Positions 25,192-35,103 of a DNA stretch of 64,000 nucleotides are shown piece after piece; position 1 is the stretch's first letter, and every line of letters starts with the position of its first letter. Position numbers and translations under genes: made by a program. Location of the stretch: assembly GCA_050084515.1 (NCBI GenBank), contig CM114273.1, positions 29,512,001-29,576,000 on the forward strand, written 5' to 3'. The DNA comes from Blasia pusilla (Eukaryota; Marchantiophyta; Marchantiopsida; Blasiales). Below the pieces are notes generated by a model, which saw only the letters and a list, made by a program, of their open reading frames with translations, was not told the origin of the DNA and did not search any database.

Positions 25192-26440
25192 ATGAGTAGT
25201 GGTAGCGGAGTGACATGGAGTGGTATGAGGTATCGAGGGGTTTTGAGTGAGGAACCACCCCGACTCCCATCCATGGTTGGATTGTCATCACTAGACAGTG
25301 GGTCTGCTAATGAAATCATAGACGGGGAGAGTGATACGTGGAGAGAGATGGACAACATGGGCCACCGAGGCATGCATCATTTCTCGGATGCGGTAGGCAT
25401 CATAGATCTTGATGATTTCATCCAAAAGTTTGACACGTGGTGCGACTTTCAGAATATACAGACCCCTACGCGATTCAACCCTTTTATGGCATGGAAGGGG
25501 TTATTCCAACACTTGGAGGGTCGGCCGATGGATGATTACATTGAGTTCGGATCTCTATATTGTATAAAGATTGCTGCCTGGAGGGTGTATTGGGCTCCAG
25601 GGTATATGTCTACTAGTGGACGCAAGGCGTATGATGGGATAGTGGGAGCGAAAATACCTACACCATTAGCCCAGGACTAGATGGAGAAGATGGCAGTGAG
25701 AGTGGTGAGGTGGCAGAGACCTCTCGTGAAAGAAAACCACCAAGTTTCAGTCCTACAGTGGAGTTATTCCGACAGTTGGGGAGGAGCTACTACGACGTGC
25801 GGACCGACAAGCTGAAGAGTCTACATGATGTTCAGCAGAGATCCGGTGAGAGTCTGAGGGAGGCATTCACTCACATGCGACCGTTGATTGTTGCCACATA
25901 TGGGATGATTGAGGCACAATCTGTACAGTATTGGTACGGGATGCTAGATGAGGAGCTACGGAGGAGAGTTCAGGATGCGTTGTCGCTTCACACGGTGAAG
26001 CCCACATTGAAGGTCATCTTCGAGTTCTCTAAGCGGATAGAGCTTAATATTAGCAGATGGTGACCACGGGATTTTCACGGGATTCGATGGGTCAATGAGT
26101 AGGAGTAGATCCACATGTGCCCCAACATGCATCAGTACCACGGGAGCGAGCCGATGGGCCCAGAGAGCATGGCGGGTATCGTGAGTCAATGAGGCAACTG
26201 CCCGTACCGACATATGTTTCCCAGCAGGGACTAGGGTTGGCTTGTTGGACGTGTGGTGGATCACATAGGCATATGGAATGCCCACAACATGGAAGAGGGC
26301 CACGGGCCCCCTCTGATTTCTCATGAGCCATAGAGGATGGCCCCACCATAGTTGCAGTGTGATCATTGTCACCGATGTGGTCACACTAGGGATAGGTATT
26401 ATGATCTTTGTCGGGAGGTACGTCTAGAGGTAGGGAGAGG
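25192..26440 (+). pseudogene. gag of copy A
   Basis: Two adjoining frames, 25192-25680 and 25710-26063, together resemble a Ty3/gypsy gag: a first block with DLDDFIQKFDTWCDFQNI and GLFQHLEGRPMDDYIEF, then SPTVELFRQLGRSYYD and SLREAFTHMRPLIVAT. A zinc knuckle of form C-x2-C-x3-H-x4-C follows at 26243-26281 (CWTCGGSHRHMEC). A second Cys/His cluster (CDHCHRCGH...C) lies at about 26358-26410. Frameshifts and stops separate the pieces. Gag would assemble particles and bind the RNA. The start is tentative. Confidence 0.75.
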
Positions 26441-26639
26441 ACTTGGGGCAAGAGAGTTGGTGGAGATCGAGTAGTGGGTGATTGTGGTGATAGAGTGTCA
26501 TCATCAGTCACAAGAGATGGAAGACGTGCACTCGATGCAATGCTCCTTACGCGCATCGATTAGTTGTAGCAGAGGATTGTTGCCATGATGATGATGCAAC
26601 TATAGGCAGGCCCGGAGCTGAGAGTAGCTAGTGTGGCAC

Positions 26640-27660
26640 GAGCATCCATATCTTACCATGATGTTGGTGAGGATTTTGCGGGGATGGGATTTATGTGTAG
26701 TGTGGCTCAGGTTGAGGCTGTTGCGGTGGTGACTCGAGGTGCTGCGAGAGTAACCAAGCCATCGAGATATGGGGTTGAGATTGATCCATAGGAGGGGACC
26801 AATGGGCGACATGCCAGAGTTCTCCTGGTCGTTCACATTGTCGGAGGCACTTCATATATCATGGATGGTGCCTCAACCACCGGTAGTACCCACGGGTGAG
26901 ACAGGTGCGTCAACGTCATGAGGAGTTGGAGAGACGACTCTTATGCCAGCTCGGGAGGAGCCAGTGTCGACCATGTTGTTGGAGGTGGCCACTAGGGTGA
27001 ACCGAACTCTGTATTTTTCCACCATAGAGTTGGCGATGTTGGGAGTTGGACCAGCGGAGGTGTTCCGGCTTGCTGCCACATTGTGTGAGCGTGGAAAGGT
27101 GATTGACTCTTGTTCACATGTAGTTGAGGAGGTGGTGGATGTGCCCTTGGAGTAGGTGCTTGGGACGTTCCCCATTGAGTCATGGCATGCGGCAGCGGAA
27201 AATTTGGTAGATATGCCAACTCAATCAGCCATAGAACGAACCATGATCACACCAGGTGCGGTGTTGTTGGATAACCAAGCAAGAGAATTGCGCTTGGTTA
27301 GTCCTACAGGTACAGTGTACCACCCGCAACGCGTCCTACTTGATTTAGGAGCGCAACCCTTGATGTTAGGGAAGGCGGCGTGTTTGGTGTTGGGGATACA
27401 TAAAGGCGAATCGAGCATTGTCCCTTTCAGATACAGACCTCTATTAGGGGTGTATCATCCACGTAGTACATGACTCGACAAGAGTTGGTGTTCAGAATCC
27501 AACCAGAGCATGAGTCGGATAGTGCGATGGTGCGCACTCGGGCGATTACGACACCGATAGAGTCGTATGATGTGTTGGTAGGGAGTACGGTTTTGTATCC
27601 CCTTGAGTTCATTCTGGATTTTTGGGAGGATACGGTTTCTTATCATCCATGATCGCAATC
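26640..27660 (+). pseudogene. gag-protease region of copy A
   Basis: The stretch FMCSVAQVEAVAVVTRGAA near 26695-26750 matches MCGVAQMEAAAIMTCGAA at the left end of copy B, which anchors the alignment of the two copies. A retropepsin follows, with VLLDLGAQPLMLGKAA near 27331-27380. The catalytic DSGA seen in copy B reads DLGA here, so the active site is changed. The distal protease block SYDVLVGSTVLYPLEF lies at about 27560-27620 in another frame. Stops and frameshifts are frequent. Confidence 0.75.
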
Positions 27661-27969
27661 AAGTGATGGAAGGGTGAGCCATCTACCGATGTTGTTTGCA
27701 GGGAGTAGTAGTGAGTGACCATGTGACGATACGGTGACCACGTTGGCAGCATTCACAAGTGGTGTTAGCTTATCAAGAGGGTTTGGGGAGAGAAGCACAC
27801 ATACATAGGACATGCCCATAGCGAATAGTCCCACGGAGAGACATGTCAGGGTGGGTGTCTCTTCCCATGGTGCAGAGCTTCTTTATTGTTGTTGCGGACG
27901 AGGGTTGAGATGCGTGGAATGCAGATGAGCTCTTGAGGCAGGTGTGGAGCCGTGCCTATGTTTGGAGTC

Positions 27970-28050
27970 GGGTACGAGAGTGTTAGATCTCTTCGGAGGG
28001 ATCAACACGGTGGATTGTTGCAGTGTTGTAGTGTTGCGGGGATTGCAACA
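27970..28050 (+). pseudogene. C5-methyltransferase motif I remnant in copy A
   Basis: The frame reads RVLDLFGGINT, matching RVLDLFGGIST at the start of the methyltransferase domain of copy B. This glycine-rich motif I contacts S-adenosylmethionine. Similarity stops soon after, and the sequence jumps to the element's 3' end, so most of the domain and all of RT, RNase H and integrase were deleted. It shows that the methyltransferase belongs to the family and not to copy B alone. Confidence 0.8.
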
Positions 28051-28135
28051 CCGATGGTGCTAGATGTGCATAGGATAGTAGATCTTTTCTGATACATATG
28101 TGTGTTCTATTTGGAGTTGGGGGGACCCAACTGTC

Positions 28136-28149
28136 AACTAGGGGGGCGG
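28136..28149 (+). promoter_or_regulatory. Polypurine tract of copy A
   Basis: AACTAGGGGGGCGG lies directly before the B1 module. The same sequence with one change (AACTAGGGGGGCGA) precedes B1 in copy B. It probably primes plus-strand synthesis, which would place the replication start at B1 and not at A2. Confidence 0.7.
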
Positions 28150-28288
28150 TTGGGAGGTCCTAGTGTATGTGCTTGAGTATGTTTCATTTGTGTGTGGATC
28201 TACTCGTATGTTGGGGAAGTTCGGTGTTGTGTGGTATGTAGATATGACCAGTGATGTGGGTTGTGTAGCAATGTGTATGGGCACAACA
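28150..28288 (+). repeat. B1 terminal module of copy A
   Basis: 139 bp ending GCACAACA, collinear with the last 139 bp of the solo repeat (8611-8749) and with B2 (28776-28916), roughly 85% alike by eye. Two bases (TC) separate it from A2. Confidence 0.85.
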
Positions 28289-28290
28289 TC

Positions 28291-28775
28291 TGTCACATCT
28301 TATTTCAACGTACGTAGAGTTCTATCGTGTCGACAAAAAAGAGAGTCAACGGTTTATTCGGGTGCAACTTTGTCTCGAGATGTCAGATGGGATTGGCGAT
28401 AGGTTCGTTGTGTCGAGAACGTCATTTTTGGTGATTTTTCTATAGGTTTTAGTTCCTTATGTGACCCGTTGATCGAGCAAACGGTCACCCGATAACCTGT
28501 GCACTCAAGTTATCGTTGGTAGGGCTATTTTTTTGGAGGAAGAGGTTTTTGGATCTTCACAAGGACATAAGAGTGAGGAAGATGGCTTTCCCAAGCCATC
28601 TTTCTCATGTTGAGCCTTATGAGCACCTCTCTTGCATAAACGTGTGTGGGTATGTAGGACTTAGGATGCTAGCATCCGGATTTCCTCATAGTAGAGGGTG
28701 GATGTGGTTCGATATACCAATGTAGATTCATGAGTGGAGTTTTAGGCCGGGTGAGCTATTCTTTACTACTCTTGA
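28291..28775 (+). repeat. A2 terminal module of copy A
   Basis: Starts TGTCACATCTTATTTC like A1 and the solo repeat. It is about 190 bp shorter than A1 because of a deletion at its right end. The TATA-like box is altered (GGACATAAGAG). The right boundary with B2 is approximate. Confidence 0.82.
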
Positions 28776-28916
28776 TTGTAGATTCCTAGTGTATATGCAT
28801 GAGTATGTTTTATTTATGTGTGGATCTACCCTCGTATGTTGGGGAAGATCGGTCTTGTGTGGTATGTAGATGTGACCAACGATGTGTATTGGGTAGTAAT
28901 GTGTATGTGCACGACA
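28776..28916 (+). repeat. B2 terminal module of copy A
   Basis: About 141 bp ending GTGCACGACA at the outer edge of the element, followed by the target duplication TATT. It is a second copy of B1. Confidence 0.85.
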
Positions 28917-28920
28917 TATT

Positions 28921-31900
28921 TGACAGTAATGGTATTGATATGTAAGATGTACATGTAGATTGTGTGGTAGCATCCTCATCACCACATGTGGAAATCCCCT
29001 CTTTCAAAGTCACATTCACCTCTCCATCGGTGTGATCTGGACTAGCAATCGTGTCTGGGATGAATCAAAATATATGACAACAAAATCACGTTCAAGATTA
29101 TTAGCCACGTTTGTGTATAATAAAATCACCCACTATATAAACTCCTTTATCATTAAGTGTTAGAGAGAGTTTTATTAATATTAAGTAAATTAGCCTAGGA
29201 AAATGAAATTCCCATGTTTAAGCTTCTTTAGGGTGACTCATTTGCATGTGCCCGACTTTTAGGAAAAGAGATAATAAATAAAATATGGGATTAGAAAAGT
29301 GAAGTAGTGGGGTTGATGCTTTAATGAAACAAAAGCAAAAGTAGTCTTTGTTGGTGGCTAGGGTATGTGTGGTAGTTTGGAAGATATGAAGGGAGTAAAA
29401 GAGGATATTTTGGAAGAGATAAAAGGTAATCTACTTGTGTCAAAATGTGATTGGCTAAGCCTTAAGAGGAAACCATGTGGCAGAAGATAAGATTAGCCCT
29501 ATTTCATACTGTTGTGGATCCCTTGTGAGTATATAAAGAGAAGGAATCTTCAAGGGTTCATCACCTTCTACTTCATATCTTGAGTTTCTCGTGTCATTCT
29601 TGAGTGGATGGCTTTGGGATTGCTTGCTCTTCCAATGAGAGTGGATTACCCCTCTTGGGAGAGTAACTTGACCATAGTCTAGTCTTCAAGAGGATTCTAG
29701 AGTGTAAGACTTGTCACCTTAGGGGAGTTTAGTCATACTAGAAATAGTGGATGGTTTGGCTTGTTATTTTCTCAATGAGAATGGATTACCCCTCTTGGGA
29801 GAGCAACTCCGCCAAATCCCATTCTAGAGGAGAGTAGAGGATGTTTTTCAAGTATGGATAGGGATGGAGCACCAGTTATGCCCGATTTTTCTTTCCTTAA
29901 CCCGTACCACATCAATATTCTCTTTGTAGATAGGCACTAGTTCACTCACTATCTAGTCTATCACTTTAGGAAGGCGTTCATGAATCAAGTCATGCAATCT
30001 TCAACTCGGTGATTCTTCCTATAGTCACGTACGGAAGGACATGGGATTGTACATTGTATGTCCTTATATAACAATTCATGGACGTCAATAGGCCTGCTCT
30101 AGTAGGGTTTAATACTGGTTGTGTTATTTTCCTTGTGTACAAACGTAAAGTAGTTTACAAGGACTTCATAGTTACAAATTTTGGGGTTCCATATTATGAA
30201 GAAGTGATTGCCTCGGCACTACCATTCGTAATTCCTGTCGTGAGAGAATGGAGGATTTACATAATAATTTTTTTCTTAAAATTGAGAACTTCTTACAGAG
30301 TTTGATTTGCATCAAACATATCCGCAACAACTAGAAGGTCCGCCCGTACTCGAAGAAAGACTCTCGACACGACAAGGTATTCTGTATTATAACACTAATA
30401 CAATTGATTCAATATTGAAGGATGCCTTGAAAACATTAAAAAATAGTCTTCACATTCACAAAAATGGGCAATTCCTACAACTTTAAGTTCATCTAGGTGA
30501 AAATATGGATGAAGGGTATATATTGCGCACCCGTCTATATATGCTATTTGCAAGCTTATTCATGAACTGATGGGCTTACAACAAGGGCATATATATAACA
30601 TAAACATGTATGCTACAATTTGGAGCTAGTCCTGTTGATTTGCACCAACCTGATGCTTGACATGGCCCTCTTTATGATGATTTCCAACTCTCGTAAGTTA
30701 CTAGAGTTGAAATTTATCTACACTATAAATTCTAGAGCTTGTGGATGCTTATTCCTTGCTAGTGTTTGTTATCCACTATAAGCCAAGCCTTCCAAAGGAC
30801 TGCAAAAACTCATCAATTGACCCCTAGAAGTTTTCTTCATTGAGACCAGTCAACCCATGGATGTTGGGAAAAGCATTGGGTTTATAAACATCAAGGGACC
30901 AATTTGTCTACATGACGACACTTAGAGTTCTCTCGAGTTTAAAAGATAGGCTTTCTGGTAGTTGTCTTTGTGGCATGGCCGATTCGTACATCTAAACTCG
31001 TACAAAAACTCGATCGGGAAGTTGTTGCAATGGCATAAAGTATGGAAAACACTCTAACCTAGGTGCCACATAAATTTGGGATTATATGGCAAAAGGAGAC
31101 GTTGCTTAAAGGCCACAAAATAGTAGTGACATTGCTTCTTCTATCCTAATTACAACACCTAGCTCCTTCAGATCCATAACTATCTCTACTAATACCACTT
31201 GGGCAAATTCAGTCAAGTGGCATGTTGTAATTGCTCATATATCCTTTTTTTTAGCCTAAATAATCTTATCCTACACTTACTCTACGTAGTCATCTAAGCA
31301 CGACCTTCCAAGAAAAAATATAGTCACAATAAGTACACTTTGGGTATGGCACAATATTTGCACGTTATGAGACACAATCAGTTATCCTTTAGATGATAGG
31401 AGGTTGGAATACACATGCTCAATCCCAAATAGAAAGCATACTAATAAAAAGGAATAAGAAGTCAATACTCACTTCATGGCTAGACGACTTTTTGAAACTT
31501 CATTTACTATGATCTTCTGATCCCCATTCACAAGATTTTAAACTAAACAGATTAGAGCCTCCAGTTCACAGAGCCAGGCATGCAAATACATGTCATAATC
31601 ACATGATATTCATAGGATTTAAGTCTTTCTATAAATACGAGGGAAATGCTTTCCAAGGAAACAATGAGTACACTCCAAGGTCCCAAGGAAACACTCATAG
31701 GCTTAGAGTCGCAAGGTTCTCCATATCTGCAAGCCTCTACTATGCATTTAGTGCTCATTCATCGATCTCCAATCCTTCATGAGAAAATATAGCTTACGAC
31801 ATATTTTGAGCTTGCACTTAACTCATGGTCTCGCATGCAAGCCTCGAAACTCCAAAAACCATATGGGCATCTTGAAGAGGCTTGGAAGATCAAGTGACAG

Positions 31901-32569
31901 ACTAAGACTTCCTAGAAATATGACCATTTACTTTCGAAAACTCGTTAGGATGAAGAAACTTTTTCATTATAGGTATTCAGATTGAATAAAAAAATGAGCT
32001 GCTTCGGACCAATTTTCCCAATGATCCTCTATCCACTTTAACTATTGCTCACAAAAAATGTAAGCTCACCAACTCTACATACTCAATGTAAATTGTGCCA
32101 ACACAAAAGCGTAGTAGTTACATGATCTACCATACCATGTCACTCAACGTCCCTTCTTGACCAATAACGCATATGGTTAATGTTGCAGTTTGCATAATTA
32201 TATCAGAAATAAGTGAGACAACAGTCAATTATTTCGAAGTGCACAATTTTGCATCAAAGGTATTGCTAATACATCATCCCTAGTATATTGTATATATTCC
32301 ATTCCCTAGTAATTGATCTATATAAGGTCTCGTACATATACTCATTCATTGTATGTTTTAGAGTTATATACTATCTCCCTAATCCCATATCTAATTTGAA
32401 TATCTTTAGTTGTTTCATTTTTTGTTACTAAAACTTAAGCTTAACTTACAATACTTATTCAATTACTATTATTGTAACTCTGTTGCAAATTACTATGATC
32501 GGGCTTTGAATAGAAGAGCAGGGTGGACAATGAAAATAAATAAGAAGTCCAATTAGGCAACGTAGACAC
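28921..32569. other. Non-coding region with a promoter-like repeat unit
   Basis: No gene is supported. Around 29525-29545 there is GTATATAAAG, followed by two imperfect copies of a ~35-bp motif around GGATTACCCCTCTTGGGAGA (near 29641 and 29780, about 140 bp apart). This looks like the U3/R part of an unidentified old LTR. Frames such as 30078-30305 have no recognised domain. Confidence 0.4.
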
Positions 32570-34190
32570 GTAGGTAGAATTTGAAGGTATCCATAGTTGG
32601 CATACAAATTGACAAGAACAATGAAAATGTATAGTGAATCCATAGGGACGCAATGATAAAACGATAACATACCAAGAAGGTGAATGCACCATGCTTTGCA
32701 TACAATATGGTTGTGAACGTGAGAGAAATGAATTTAGTTTCATTGTTTCACAAAATGGGCGTAAATAGGAATAGGTATGATATCAATTGGAAGTAAAAAA
32801 TGATTTTTCTTGATTCAAAATAGACACAAGAGAGAGTCAAGGTAGAGTGAAGAAACTCATCAGCAACTACAATTTTCATATGTTAAGTAAATATCATATG
32901 AGTGCGGAGTACAAAATATGTAGCTGATCTAAAGTACAAAAAAAAGTAAAATTTGTTGTTATGTGGAGTTGCATTGGTAGGTAAACCCTTTCATAATATA
33001 TTTGTCATCGATATCCCATGAAGTGCGTGTAGTCTGTGTGGTATCCTGAGTATCTTGGAATTATCACGAAGAAATAAATCACTAAGAGAAGTAAGGTATC
33101 CATAGTTGGATATGTAAGAGAAGTATAAGAAGTAATGTGACTATAGGTGGCATAAAGAATGATCGAAACAACGAAAATTTACAACAGTCGATATGAATGT
33201 AATGATAAAATCATGCTTTGTAGACAATATAGATGTAAAAGTGAAGTAAATGAATTCTATAGCATTTTTTACAAAATGATTGTAAATAGAAATAGGTTTG
33301 ATATCAGATTGAAGTGAAAAATGCATTATCTTAGTTCAAAATAGACACGGGAGAGATAGTCAAAGCAAAGTGAGAAAATTGATTAGCAAATTTTGTTCTC
33401 ATTCGTCTATGTAAGTATCACATAAGTGCGGAGTATAAAATATATAGTTGATCTAAAGTACACAAATAAGTAAAATCTATCGCTATGTGGAGTTGCATTG
33501 GTAGATAAAGCTTTTCATAGCATATCTATTGTCAATATTCCAGGAAGTGTGGGTAGTATGTGTGGTTTGTTGAGTATCCTAGAGTTGTCACGAAGAAATG
33601 AATTAGTAAGAGAATTAAGGTGCCAATACTGAATCAATATGAGAACTAATGTGTCCATAGTTGGCACAATGAATGACAAGAACAATTAAAACATAAAAGA
33701 AGTCGATAGAAATGCAATGACAAAACCATGGCATGCCAATAAGGCGAAGGCAACATGCTTTGCAAACAATATGGTTGTGAACGTGAAAGAATTTAATTGA
33801 GCAACATTGTCTTACAAATGAGGGTGAATAGGAATAGGTATGATATCATATTGCAATAAAAAATACATTATCTCAATTCAAAGTAGATAATGGAGAGATA
33901 GTCAAAGCAGAATGAGAAAATTGTTTAGCAACTTCAGTTCGCAATTATTAGTGTATCTATTAAACTAGCATGGATTATAAAATATGTAGCTAATCTAAAG
34001 TATAAAAATAAGTAATTTTTGTTGCTATGTGCGGAGTTGCATTGGAAGATAAAGCGTTTCATAATACATCTGTTATCAATATTCCAAGAAGTGCGCGTAG
34101 CTTATGTAATCTGATGAGTATCTTTGAGTTTTCACAAAAAAAGAATCAGAAATAGAAGTATTGGAAATAAAATACATAGAAGGCAGAGCA
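32570..34190. repeat. Three tandem repeats of about 530 bp
   Basis: Three diverged copies start near 32585, 33125 and 33650. Each carries in order a CCATAGTTGGCA-like start, GACAAGAACAAT, ATGCTTTG.A.ACAATAT, AATAGGAATAGGTATGATATCA, AAAATAGACA..GAGAGA, GTGCGGAGTA.AAAATATGTAG, GGAGTTGCATTGG and a final GAGTAT..T.GA block. Unit spacing is about 510-550 bp. No frame is conserved, so the repeat is non-coding. It lies about 1 kb left of a degraded Helitron gene and could belong to it. Confidence 0.75.
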
Positions 34191-35103
34191 AATAAGATGC
34201 AAATCAAGTGTATGAATACATTTAAGGCGAATAAATTGGAATGTCTTCACGTGCACTTCCTTTTGTTGGGAGATTCTATGAGATCTAGACCTTCATACAT
34301 GGATTCCTTCTTGGAACTTTCGTGTAGTGATAGTTAATAATGTTGGCTCTATGGTTTAGAATGTGAGACAACTAAAAAATCGATGATTTTATCATGGTCT
34401 CTAGCTGATTTCATGCGTAGGAGTAGTTATTACTCAACGACACTTGAACTACCAAACACTTACAATGGCGATTGGGTAGTCACTAACCAAGTGTATTAAT
34501 GCTTAAGTAATCAAAATCAATCCCATCTCCTTATCTTGAAGCCAACCCAATCAATAGACATACTACAATAGGATAAGAGCTACTTTCTAGCCTGATACTA
34601 CATCCATCTTTTTGAGTGATCATAGAATATAACAAGTCCACAAACCTTCCAATTTGCCACAAACTCACTTGCACGTATTTATGTTGCTCACTTTCTTAGG
34701 CCTTCTCATGTACCAGCGCTTCCAATTGTCCTTTGCTTCAACAATCTAAACTTTTTGTGGCCTCCTCAATCATTTCCTCGTAAGGATTGCCTATCACTTG
34801 CACTATCCCTACATTCACAAAACTTCTTGGGTACTCCCTTGTCAAAATTTTCCCTAACTACAAATCTACACTCTAATCAACCAAGGCTCATTGTTGTCAT
34901 CGCCTATGGCACGACCACGTAACATATAGAGAAAAATATTGTTCGTATTCTTCAATAAACAACGACTAAAGTTTTGTAGAGCTATTGCAACTTTAAGGAC
35001 GTAGAAAATGAGAAAATTACCCACAAAGCTTGTCGATAGAGTATGGCCTCAAATATGTTACCTACTCTTGCATGGAAACTTCATTGCAATGATTTCCTAA
35101 AGA
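34191..35103. other. Non-coding, between tandem repeats and Helitron remnant
   Basis: AT-rich sequence with no recognised gene. It may contain the decayed 5' portion of the Helitron that becomes readable at 35104. Confidence 0.4.

Larger units (their letters stand above)
22845..28916 (+). mobile_element. Copy A: split-repeat Ty3/gypsy-like element with a methyltransferase remnant
   Basis: An insertion of 6072 bp bounded by TGTCAC at the left and GCACGACA at the right, flanked by the 4-bp duplication TATT (22841-22844 and 28917-28920). Order: A1 22845-23510, long leader, gag with zinc knuckles, retropepsin, the first motif of a C5-methyltransferase, a deletion junction near 28050, polypurine tract 28136-28149, B1 28150-28288, two spacer bases, A2 28291-28775, B2 28776-28916. 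RT, RNase H, integrase and PHD are deleted, so this copy is non-autonomous. The A1-internal-B1-A2-B2 order is not that of a standard LTR element. Confidence 0.85.

Noticed and set aside
22845-28916. Classification of the split-repeat family as a DIRS/Ngaro tyrosine-recombinase element
   Set aside because: Repeat order fits, but copy B clearly encodes a DDE integrase with HHCC domain, and target duplications are present, which tyrosine-recombinase elements lack.
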